A DNA stretch of 64,000 nt, taken from Triglochin maritima (lineage: Eukaryota; Streptophyta; Magnoliopsida; Alismatales; Juncaginaceae). Both the position numbers and the translations under genes were made by a program. The DNA is taken from contig OY821789.1 of assembly GCA_963682175.1 (NCBI GenBank), positions 1,302,001 to 1,366,000 of the forward strand, given 5' to 3'. This document shows, piece by piece, positions 31,901-42,900 of this stretch (position 1 is the stretch's first letter; the number at the start of each line of letters is the position of its first letter). Below the pieces are notes generated by a model. The model was given only the letters and a program-made list of their open reading frames with translations, searched no databases and was not told where the DNA came from.

Positions 31901-32820
31901 TCTGAGCTTAAAGAGTTGTTAAAGGCTGAGTTCGAGATGAAGGATCTCGGATCAGCAAAGAGGATTCTAAGTATGGAGATACGTCGCGATCGTACTTGCA
32001 AGAGTTTGTTTCTCTCCCAGCAGCAATATATTGAGAAAGTCTTGCATCGTTTTGGCATGGAGAATGCCAAGTCTGAAAGAATTCCTCTCGCCGCGCATTT
32101 TAAGCTCTCGGTAGACTTATGTCCCAATGAGGAGGAGGATAAGGCATACATGTCACGTGTGTCTTATACTAGTGCAGTTGGCAGTCTAATGTATGCTATG
32201 ATATGCACTCGTCCAGATATAGCTCAGGCGGTTAGTGTGGTGAGCCGCTATATGTCGAATCCAGGAAAGGAGCATTGGTCAGCTGTGAAGTGGGTTCTCC
32301 GGTACCTAAAAGGTACAACTAAGCTATCTCTGAAATTTGGTCGATCTTCGTATTCGTTAATGGGGTTTGTTGATGCCGACTACGCGGGAGACCGCGATAG
32401 ACGAAGATCTATGACTGGTTATGTGTTTACTGTTGGGAGCACGACTATTAGCTGGAAAGCGACGTTGCAACACACTGTTGCTTTGTCTACAATGGAGGCA
32501 GAGTATATGGCAGTGACCGAGGGTATCAATGAAGCTCTTTGGCTGAAAGGTTTATTTGGAGAGCTTATTCCAGGGTCAGAATATAGTGGTTGTTTATTGT
32601 GATAGTCAGACTGTCATTCATCTGACGAAGGACCAGATGTACCACAAGAGAACGAAGCATATCGACGTCCGTTATCACTTCATTCGGGAAGTTGTTGCTG
32701 AAGGAGGTGTGGTGGTGAAGAAGGTGGGCACTGAAGATAAACCGGCTGATATGTTGACGAAGCCAGTTATTTCGACGAAGTTCATGGTATGCGTGAACTT
32801 GGTTGGTTTGAGTTCCGAGT
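28915..32820 (+). pseudogene. Ty1/copia polyprotein (TNT1-like), multiply interrupted
   Basis: Domain order is that of a copia Gag-Pol. Gag starts MANHWKIEKLSRDVNFGLW and has a zinc knuckle CHYCKKKGH. Then come a protease (VIDTGSTFHL), GAG-pre-integrase (LWHMRLGHMSEKGM), an integrase core (RTDNGLEFC, TPQQNGVAER), reverse transcriptase (QLDVKTAFLHGELEE, YVDDM at about 31857) and RNase H (DADYAGDRDRR, LSTMEAEYMA). Stops occur near 29626, 30238, 30436, 30610, 30964 and 31120. A frame change lies at an A-run near 31386-31394 and another near 32570-32590. Several stops are at positions where C-to-T or G-to-A change of Arg, Gln or Trp codons would explain them. It is non-autonomous. Confidence 0.93.
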
Positions 32821-32904
32821 AGGTGGAGCTAAGACGACGACACAATGAGGAAGGAAGTGTTCCTTCAAAGAATTACAGGGGTTATTCAAGGTAAATGTGG
32901 AGAT

Positions 32905-33756
32905 TGTTGTTGTTTACCTTGAATATGTGTTTAAAGTATTAGTGCAGAAAAACAGACGATCGGTCGACCGGAAGGAGTGTTTCGGTCGACCGAATGTGTT
33001 TGTCCAACAAAGTGTCTGTCGTTTTTCGATCGACCGGAATCTAGGATTCGGTCGACTGGGCACACAATTGGAGCTAGGCAAAAAGTTACTGTCGGTTTTC
33101 GGTCGACCGGAACCTTGGATTCGGTCGACCAGAAACATTCGAAGAGCTGGGAGAAAAGTGTCTGTTGATTTTCGGTCGACCGGAACTTAAGTGTACGGTC
33201 GACCGTGTATGCACTAGCGCAAGCCAGAAAAGCTACTGTCGTTTTTCGGTCGACCGGTACTTAAACTTCGATCGACCGTTTGCGATACAGTTATTGGATC
33301 GGTCGACCGTTTGGACCGTTCGGTCGACCGTTTGGACCCAGTTCTGCCCACGTTTTGCATATTTCTCCACACGATTTTGGTGCAATTAATACTTGTTTAG
33401 GCCTACTATATAAAGGCAATTTCGTCCCTTTTGTTTAAGGTTAATTCCTATTGTCCACTTTTGCATTCTAGAGAGAAAAGAGAGAGAGAGCATCCTTGTG
33501 ATTCGGTGGGAGAGATTTGAGTCGGGTATCTCGTCGGTTCGTTCGCGTCTCCTTGTAAGTATCTCTTGTAATACGTTTCTCTATAGTGGATTTGAGTTGT
33601 GTCGTCCGTGGTTTTTCCCGCATTGGGTTTCCACGTTAAATCTTGTGTGTTTGTGTGGTTTGGATTTTGGATTTGCGTTTTGTTCTCAAGATTAGCCTAT
33701 TGGATTTGTCGTTTTCTGTTCCGCTACGTATTTGAGATTAGTTTTAATTCCTAACA
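32905..33756 (+). repeat. 3' LTR of the copia element, 852 bp
   Basis: Bounded by a short purine-rich stretch (GTGGAGAT) on the left and the GTAAT duplication on the right. It has a palindrome array, then a TATA box (TATATAAAGG at about 33409) and a leader ending in an AGAGAGAG tract. U3 therefore carries the array upstream of the promoter. Confidence 0.93.
32961..33330. repeat. Palindrome-pair array in the copia 3' LTR
   Basis: Twelve palindromes in six pairs: 32961/32983, 33027/33049, 33100/33122, 33173/33196, 33247/33269 and 33300/33321. Intra-pair distance is 21-23 bp. Pair steps are 66, 73, 73, 74 and 53 bp. Confidence 0.88.
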
Positions 33757-33874
33757 GTAATTAAGATGTAATTGAAAGGAAAAAAATATGATAACCAATA
33801 ATCTTCACGTTGTAGGAGTCATGCATGCCTACACCATAAGGTGACCAGTTCATCAAAATTAAGTGAGTATCCCC

Positions 33875-34301
33875 CTCTGTTCTGAAATGCGGTAAGATGC
33901 GGCCGCATATGTGGATGCGGCCGCGATGCGGGGGAGATGCGCATCGCATCTCCCCGATGCGGCCCTCCGGATGCGGCCCGCATCTTGACCCGCATATGCG
34001 GGTAGATGCGGCCGCATTTCAGAACACCCACTTTTTTGTTTTTTTTGTTGTTATTTTTTGTTATTTTTTGAGTTTTTTTATCTTTTTTTGTTTAATATCA
34101 ACTTGTTTATCTTAGAAATTATTCAAAAATTTACCTAAATTTTTAATTACATGTATATAATTTATAATTAATATATTTATATTATATTATTTAATTATTA
34201 AATCGCAAACCGCATATGCACCCGCATCGCATCTGCATACCGCATATGTCGGATGCGGTGTCTCGCCGCATCGCATCCGCATCCCGCATTTCTGAACCTT
34301 G
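33875..34301. mobile_element. hAT-type MITE with GATGCGG subterminal repeats, 427 bp
   Basis: A perfect 8-bp duplication GTATCCCC flanks it (33867-33874 and 34302-34309). The ends are inverted: CTCTGTTCTGAAATGCGG on the left and CAAGGTTCAGAAATGCGG as the reverse complement of the right. Both arms are packed with GATGCGG/CCGCATC words that form nested palindromes such as GATGCGGCCGCAT; the middle is AT-rich. The 8-bp duplication and repeated subterminal words are hAT hallmarks. No open frame. Confidence 0.85.
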
Positions 34302-34445
34302 GTATCCCCAGGTTGAGCTACACAAGAGTCACCTAGACTAATTATCTTAATTATTCCGGGTCCGACCATCTCATTAATCATAACCACAACATCCAACACA
34401 TGCAATGCAAATGAAATTATTACAATAGCCTTTATGGGCAAATTA

Positions 34446-37015
34446 TTAGTTAAGTGGACGTCTGGCGTAAGAAGGTTGTTTGATCTCCCTAGAGTTGGCC
34501 TCGCTGCTGGACGGCGAGGGGTCGAGCCCGTACTCGCTCGTAACCCCGAATTCGCTGCTCCCGAAATCCTCGCTCGCTAACGCCACCTTGTGGAATCTCC
34601 TCATTTGGTTCTTGTATGAGCCGGCCGAGTCGTAATCCGAGCTCCCCGTCGATCCGAATGCCGCACTGTAACCCGGTTTCACCCCGTCGTTCAGGTCCTC
34701 CAAAGACGAGTCCCCTTCCAGAGCCCGGACAATCTGCTCCTCGTCCGAAATATATTTATGTTTAGCATATAATTAGTTAATAGTAATTTTATAAATATAT
34801 AGCTAAAAGCATGCATGTACGTAGTTTAATTCAATTGTTCACGTGTTATTTGTAATATTAGTCAAGTCACAATTAATTAACTCTCAGATATGTCATTACC
34901 TGACTCATCTTGGGACGTCTCCTTCCGGAATGACGAGTACCTGCGGCAGCACAAGCCACCAGCCGTGTCATCTCGTTGTGGTTGTAGTTGTTTCCAAGAC
35001 GTGGATCCACAAGTTCTTCGTAACCACCCTCACTAAGTGCTTTGGTCAGAAGTGGTCTCGCCTATTTAATTATTAACCCAAATTAGAAATTTCTCAATTA
35101 ATTAATGAAATGACGTCTTAAGCTAGCTAGACACGTAGTAAATACCCAATCAACTAAGCTGTCTTCCATAATTGATGATCGAGAGGAGTCAACCGGTCGT
35201 CGTCCAGTGATGAGTTCCAGAAGCATAATACCGAACGAGAACACGTCGGATTTCTCCGTCAGTTTGCCGCTCGATGCGTACTCTGGTGCCAAATAACTGC
35301 AAAATTTCCATTGTTTGACGCATTTAGCAACTGTTCCCGTCAACTTTTTAGACTATCTTAATATAATGAGAAGCGAATGTTTATGATTACTTAATTAGTT
35401 ACTGACCCGAAGGTTCCCATCACACGAGTGGAGACATGAGTGAAGTTGTCGGAAGACAGCTTGGCAAGTCCAAAATCTGCCACCTGGATTTGTTGAATTG
35501 AAATTTCTCGTTATAAACATGAAAATTTCATAAGTTCCTCTGAATAATTCAGAATACCTTTGAACATTTCGTAAACCGTTTTCTACTTCGATGCAAAATA
35601 AATTCAATTTCGTAAATATTACCTATGGAAGGTTCAATTTACCGTGTTTTGGTATATATCGTATTAAGAAGTAAATATTATCAGGATGTGGATATAATTG
35701 AAACTTTGGGCTAAACACTGGAGGGTTTTAATGACATCTTAAGTTATTTAAAGACTATTTAATGAACTATTGATCGTGATTTTAGGGCATTAATTGCACA
35801 CTCACCATTGCTTCAAATTTATAGTCGAGGAGGATGTTGGCTGCTTTGATGTCACGATGGATGATTCTGGGATGACCTGAGTGGAGATATAGCTAATTAC
35901 GAATAGAAAATGGTGATTTTTTTAAATGAAAACAATAGATGTATTTAGAGATATATACTAACAGTCCTCGTGCAAGTAGGCAAGTCCTTTGGCAGAGCCC
36001 AATGCAATCTTTAGTCTGGTCGGGAAATCCATCACAGGACGATCTCTACCTGCAAGTTAATATCATGAATTATGTTCATTTTCCATCCAACTAATGTATA
36101 CATGTTTCGTTTGGATATTTTACTTCAGTATCCTTCATGTTCCTACTATTTAGTATTACGATGATATTTGTTATGTTACCCTTAAAAACAACACATGTAG
36201 GTGTAGCCGACATTGTAATTGCAAATAAACAAATTCTTTTCAGAACAAATTAATTAAGAAACTAATATATGTATATATATATATATATTAATTATGATTG
36301 TTAGTTAATGATTAAATTACCATGAAGATGGAACTCGAGGGTGTTGTTTGGCACAAACTCGTAGACAAGCATCCTTTGCCCACCAGCAATGCAATAGCCA
36401 ACAAGAGACACCAAGTGCCTATGGTGAACCCTACTAATGATGTCCACCTCAGCCTGGAACTCCCTCTCCCCTTGACCACTCCCGGACTTGAGCGACTTCA
36501 CGGCGATCTCCTTCCCGTTGGGCAACACTCCCTTGTGAACGTACCCGAACCCCCCTTGACCCAGAAGGTTGGCCTGCGAGAACCCATTGGTCGCCAAAGC
36601 CAGCTCGTCGTACGTGAACGTGCTCTTGTTGAACCCCAAGGCGATGGTTGGGGATGGAGGTGGTAGCGGTGGCCCGTGCGGGCCGGAGAATGCTGAGGTG
36701 CTCATGTCCCCGCTCGTGTTTATGGGAGGCGGTGGTGGGAGTGCGTTCCACGGCGCGAACGGACCGGCGAGCTTTGGGTTAGAGTCGACTGTCGGTAGGC
36801 CCGTGTTCCACATCGGTGGGCCTCCGGCGTAGTAATCTCCGGCTGAGAAAATCGATCAAGTACTTTTTAGTATCACATCGCATGTCTTAATGAATAATTA
36901 CTACTACATTTGGATCATATCACATATATGCATCCGTACGTTCGTGTTGTAATATTGTTTTACATATATGCATCCGTTTGATGAATAGGTTACGTAGGTA
37001 CCTTGCTTTTTTACA

Positions 37016-37059
<44 letters not shown>

Positions 37060-37951
37060 AGTGTCAACAAACTTAATTTGTTATGATTTAAACACAACTT
37101 GAGAGAATACTTTTTCGTCCTTGCTAATTGGCTTAGGTATGCATGTACATGTACGATGACTTGAATGTTAAACATAAAATAAATATGTAAGGATTTGAAC
37201 AGAAACTAAATGAGATCGATGGTACAAGAGTTCTTCAAAGTAAACACCAAACTTGACTTCCATAGGCCAACCAATTGTGTTTTTTTAGGTGATAATAGTT
37301 ATTCAATATGTTTTAAAATACGAAAAATATCACATGTCATGTTACTTGACTATCATCTATTCGGATGATTGATACTAATTCCCTTGGAAATTTTGTTAGA
37401 CAAGACAATCATATTTTTCCTAATATGATTATAGCACATGAAAACAATACAACTCAACTTGATCTGGTCTATATGTCGTTTTTGTATATATATGCTAAAA
37501 TGTGACTATTATGATAAATATATGATAAATAAATAGTTATATATATGATAAATAAATATTTAACTATTAGTTTATGACTGCACGTATATATGCTTATTTC
37601 TCGTATACCTTTCTGGCTTCGAGACCCTCCACGGGAAGGATCACTGTTGTAATGTGCATCGACGTGCATCTTTCTCTTCTTAAGAGAACAAATGTAAGCC
37701 ACAAGCAACATTATGAAGAACAAACCCACCCCGGCCGTCACCCCAACAACAAGAGGAACATTCACGGCCTGTCCCATGATCACTGTCCCGGACGGAGGAG
37801 GAGGGCTTTCCTCAGAGGCACGTGGAGGTGGTGGCGGTCGGTGTTGTGACCGTGGTGGTGGAGGTGGTCGGAGACGAGGGGGAGGAGGAGGAGAGTGAGG
37901 TGGTGGCGGTCGGGAGACGCTCGTCGGTGGTGGGTCCGGTGAAGAAGCCAT
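34446..37951 (-). CDS. Proline-rich extensin-like receptor kinase (PERK)
   Basis: Plasma-membrane receptor kinase with a wall-contacting proline-rich outside domain. Eight exons from the start: 37609-37951, 36321-36842, 35963-36049, 35806-35876, 35407-35483, 35146-35296, 34900-35061, 34446-34733; 1701 nt, 566 residues, phases consistent. Residues 1-55 are rich in Pro/Ser, with PPPP and SPPPPP runs. One membrane segment follows near residues 65-88 ([20 protein letters not shown]), then a basic stop-transfer KKRK. The kinase has [11 protein letters not shown], the AVKSLK lysine, [18 protein letters not shown] and LAPEY, so all catalytic residues are present. Shorter than most PERKs because the extracellular part is small. 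I chose the start at MASSPDPPP because family members begin MASSP; an upstream in-frame ATG exists at 37999. Confidence 0.93.
37018..37056. repeat. (TA)n microsatellite in PERK intron 1
   Basis: An uninterrupted TA run of about 39 bp, expected to be length-variable. Confidence 0.9.
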
Positions 37952-39962
37952 TGTTCGGGAACCGGAAATCCACGCCCCCGCCCCGCTCCAAGACCGCAAG
38001 CTGCAAGATCGATTCGTTCAAAATTAGCTAGTTTTTTTTCTTTCTTCCCATGCAAAAATAGACAAATACTAAAATTTGATCTAAATGCATGGTTGGTGCT
38101 AACTAAAAAGTAGTAAACAAGAGGTTCGCGTTGACCTTAATATATGCCACTCAATTTATCAGAAACATAAAGAAATTTGTTCCTTATTACCAGGAAAGGA
38201 CGTCATGTTTTCATGAATTAATTAGAAGAATCCAAGATGTCAATGGCACAAATCCACAAAAATGGCTGACAATAACTATATAAAAAAGAATAAATATTTG
38301 TTAATATATTAAAGGTAGGAACATATCTAACAATTCAACCTTGGATAGGTGGATCCCTATGGAAGGATATGTGTGTGACTCAGATATCTTTGGTGGTTTA
38401 ATTTGAAAGACATTGTTGTTGTTACTGCTTTAACGTAACTTTGTTATCTTGGAAATTTTCTTAACAGCATTAACAATAAAAATTCCAAGCAATAGGATTT
38501 ATGCAACAGAAGAGCATATTTTAATAAATAAAAGAACACAGTATTCGTATACGATACTAAAACACACAGAACAAAACCAACAGTAATTTGATATGTCGAC
38601 ATAAAAGCCATCATTTGACCCCGGATATCCCAAAAATTCAAAAGTCAACTCAAAATCAAACTCGATACCAATAATAATATAAAAAAGTTTCAGAATGGAA
38701 CCAAAAAAATACAAGAAGTGTACATGTACCGGAGAGCCCTCGGAGAAGGGAAAGGGTGGGATGGTTGACTTTCCTTCTCCTTTCCTCGACTCCTCTCTCG
38801 TTTGAATTTCCCCCCCTTTTGGGTCAAACTCACGAGAGAGAGTCGAGTTTTGGTATTTTCTAATCTGTTTCCACGGCGCGGTCACAACTTGTCTAATTGC
38901 CTTAACGATGGTTCTCCATGCATGCATGCCCACACCCACACCAACCTATTCCTGGGGCATCTGGGTTGAGGTTGACACCACCACCCATTACACTCGCATT
39001 TCTATGATTCTATCCACGTGGCATTCCATATACCATGGACCTTACTTGTTAATCTTATCAAGACAGGATGTATTTGTTGCAAGTTTGCAATTGGAAAATC
39101 TAATTTTCTTGACTTGTAGGGATAATTTGTTGATTGTTGGAGATCATAGGTAAATTGGGCCACTTGGCTAACAACAAACTTCGTGATAGCTGGCTACTTA
39201 TGATATACTTAGGAATGCTAATGTCTTGTTATGACATTTTTGCATTCGTCCTTTAATTTATAGCGAGACTTCATAGTCAATAACCATCTATTTGAACAGG
39301 GCAGAAAGTACAACGGACCAAAATGGAGGAGATATTAAATGAGAAAATTTTATGGCACTATTTTTGACATGTACAAAATTGGAGCTACCACTAAAACTAA
39401 TGGTTACGAAGGTAAGCATGACTGAAGAATGTGGAGGGCACCGAAGCAAAACCACTCCAAAAGAGAATTTCATTGAGCCGTCAAAATTTCAAGGCAGCGA
39501 TCACCATTAGTAAATAATGTTCATTTCCTTAACCTCAAATGATACAAGGGAAACGTCCAAAAGTAAAAGACAACAAATGAAATGCACGCCAGCAGTGATC
39601 ATCTTCCGATCCAATGGATCATTTCCCAGAAATTCTATTCATAGCTTAAAAATAGCAGGACTGCAGGACAACAAAATAATAATAGTTTTTGTTTGGTGTA
39701 CAAGAATTTCTGAGACAAGGGCGCCACCACAAAAGAAAATTTGGCTCCCCCACAAGTTACAGTATAATTTAATTACCTCCAAAGCATCTGGCTCGATCTT
39801 CTGAGCGAGCTCAGCATCAACCACCCACACGTGAGGAGAAGGGTATTAATGTGACAAACAGGAGTTGGAAATGGTGCAGAGTACAGCACAAATGACTGCA
39901 AATCAACTGTCAGTGTACGGCAATATGATTGGGGAACATAAACTATGTCCGAAAAATCAGCA
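37952..39962. other. PERK upstream region and SWI3D 3' flank
   Basis: On the minus strand, 38730-38940 is GC-richer and open, with a donor-like GGTACATG near 38728. It may be a 5'-leader exon of the PERK gene with a small upstream frame starting MHAWRTIVKAIRQ. The rest is AT-rich with no gene signal. Confidence 0.35.
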
Positions 39963-42900
39963 TCATGTTCTCCTAACGGGTGGTCTGTCGGAGGCCATGC
40001 TTGGTGGCCTTGAAGAGGAAGGTGGGCCACCAAATCTTGCAGCAATTATTTGGCTACGCTCTTGATAGAGTTTCCTCCTTGTCCTGTCTAACTGTTCTTT
40101 AACCCTCATAAGTGAACCCTCAATGTCCGTGAAGAGAGCCAACTTCATCTCCAACTTCTGTAGCTGCAGCAATTGTACTATGGAAATGAGCAAGAATATG
40201 TGTAAATGTGTAATAATAGTGCAAAATTTTTGCACTTTCACAGCTAAAGTGAAATACTATTTTAAGGAGGAAAAGGCACGTTTAACATCTGTTAGTCTTA
40301 GTATTCATACCTCCTTCTCGATCGTCATTGAGGCAAGCTGACGAATTTGGTTTTCCTCATGCTCTGCAAGGAGTTTAGCCCTCACTGCAGCAGCTGAGAC
40401 TGCGGTAACTGCAGCACGTTTGATTCTAGATATATTATGCTCCTCATGTACAACAGAGTCAGTCTTGTTTTCACCAGCATCCAATTTTTGCTTTTTGTCC
40501 TTATCTAGATTGAAAGTGACAATAAAAAGGGTCAATAATCTATGAGGGCATAGAAAGATGATACAGCAATAACATGTGGAAATAAATATAGTTAATTCTC
40601 TAACTAGGCCTCTTATGAAAGTATCTGCAACTCGAATAATTGGTAAGATGCTGAGAGTACACAATATTATCTAGAAGAAAAAACTCAAAAAGATAATAAA
40701 AGCTGAGACCTTACACGGGGTGTTTTTAAATTGTCCAAGACTCTTGAACTAAGAACGTCTCTCCTCATAATAACATTATCTAATACTTTGCAAAGAGAAG
40801 AAAGGTGGAAAGGCAAAAAAATATAATTAGAAAAAACAAACATATGAGCATAGTAACAGCAAAGGTAATTTTTAGAAATTGTTGGGGGAAATTCCTGTAT
40901 AGAACGTAGAATTTTTTAATACACCTTGAACTCATGCATATGACAATTTACTACAGATAGGATCAAAGAAAGCATTCCTTGATACATTAAATCAATGAAA
41001 AAGTCTCGGTAGACGTGAGAAACAAATGTAGCCTAGAAAATGGTGTTGCAAAGTACAAGAAGCACATAATCGCAAAAACACAACTTACAAAGTTCATAAA
41101 GAGCAGAAAGACTACTGAGGCTTGCAGAGTGACAAACCTGAGCTTAAATTAGTTTCATTGGCTGAACATAAATCAGTTGATTGTGAAGGCTCCTTTTCAG
41201 TCTGAGGAGCTGAACTACACACAGTATCCTCAGCTGCTGGGGCTTCTGAACAATCATTGATTTTATTTGATGAGATCACAACATCGCAATCTTTTTTGGA
41301 TTTTTGTTCATCCTCTCCGGGCAAATTGTTTCCTCCTTCTGTCATGCTGAATAATTTACTAGACTTTGCCTCCTCTCCTTGTGAATTTATGTTCATTGAA
41401 GTTGCTTCAGTCTTTTTCTGCACCGCTTGATCACCTGACTCATTTGCAACATTACATGCCACTTGGTCAGCCAACGGTTTTAAGTTGACGGATTCCACAA
41501 CAGCATTAGGTATATCCACCTGTGGTGAAATTTCGTCATTTTCTTTAACATTTTTGTTTTCAGAGGAATCTTTTGGCACCCCCTCATTTGGTTGTAATGG
41601 TTTCTCATCCTTTGTTTCTGTGTTTTCTTTTGAATCCTTGAACCCATTAGCATTTGGTGTGTGATTCTCTTCTTTCTGGATGTTTTCACTGGGGAAAAGG
41701 GTAAAAACACCAGTGGTACAGTGTCAAGCCCAAAATTAAATCTTGAACAAGCACTTAGTGTCAATCATAAAAAATACAAATATGATGTGGCAGTAGAAAC
41801 CTCATAGAGGCGGGTAACTCGTTGGTATGACTTGCTTTGTCTTTGCAATCATTTGGTGGATCTTCCAAAGGAAAGCAATGCCTCGTAGCAAGTTGAATGC
41901 CAGGGGACTTTTCAGATATCGCTTGGAGGGAACTCCGAATAGAAGTAGTTGCATCATTAGGCTCCACTATGTTTGCCAAGAATGCGGCCTGTAGAAAGAT
42001 TTTCGCCATACACGGCATGAGGTGCTAAATTGCTAATCAAGTATTATGAGCAATTATTGAACTTACCAAAGTCATGACAGGATTTCCAGCTTCTGCAAAA
42101 GAAAGTTCATCTCCTTGTTCGGAAAAGGAGCCAACACAGTCAAATGCAGCTTTTAAAGCATCAATGATAATATTAGTACTGCAACCTTCAGAAGCCTTGG
42201 TTTCACTATCATCATTTTTCTTGAGGTCGTCCACCGTGACTGTAGTGGGTTTATCCCCATCCTCGTTGTCCTTGGTTTTTGTAGTTTCTGGGACATCTGA
42301 TGATGCAGACTCTTTATTCACAGAGCCTGAGTCTGAATTTTTTGGGAGAATATCGTCAATAGAATCATTACCCTCCAAGAAGGGATCCTCAATGGGCATT
42401 TGAACAAAATGCAAAATGCACTGGGATTTTGTCTTTGTTGCAACATGTTCTGCTATTTCATTCCAGTTTTCACCATAAAGTTCCAAAGCTTCAAGAAGAA
42501 GCAGGGTTTCTTGATCCGTCCAGCTTCCACCACTCACACCACGAGCTTCAGCAGATTCCATTAGAATGAAATCAGTGGCAACTGTGCCTGGACCAAACTT
42601 TTCAGCATTATAGCAGTCTGAGCACAGGTCAAAATCTGCCTGTGAGAGCAACATAATTAAGTAATTAACAACAAGTACATGATATTGGTTGTAACGTTGA
42701 CACTAAAAAGTTCATATTTGCATAGGAAAATGGTATTCCAGGGAAAAATCACTGGTAGAAAAAACAAAAACAAATAAAACACCATAAACGAAACTAGATG
42801 TCCCACTTGCCAAATCAAACACATAAAAAGACAATCTATATATATGACCTTTAGTGTTGATATATCACAAAAGTGCGCATGAGCCGTAACATACTCCTAA

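Larger units (their letters stand above)
24993..33756 (+). mobile_element. Ty1/copia retrotransposon (TNT1/Tork-like) with a gypsy element nested in its 5' LTR
   Basis: The element starts TGTTGTTGTTTACC and ends TTAATTCCTAACA. It is flanked by a perfect GTAAT duplication (24988-24992 and 33757-33761), so everything between belongs to one insertion locus. Only the first 23 bp of the 5' LTR (24993-25015) and its last 255 bp (28597-28851) remain. The middle is replaced by a truncated Ty3/gypsy element. The internal part and the 3' LTR are complete in length but not in coding capacity. The two 255-bp LTR segments differ at 8 positions by my count, 7 of them transitions, which suggests a fairly recent insertion followed by C-to-T decay. 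Confidence 0.92.

Noticed and set aside
37469..37608. Extension of PERK exon 1 past 37609 to a stop at 37469
   Set aside because: The extension is intronic: a good donor at 37608/37609 joins in phase to the next exon, which carries the conserved GDYYAGG and kinase domain.
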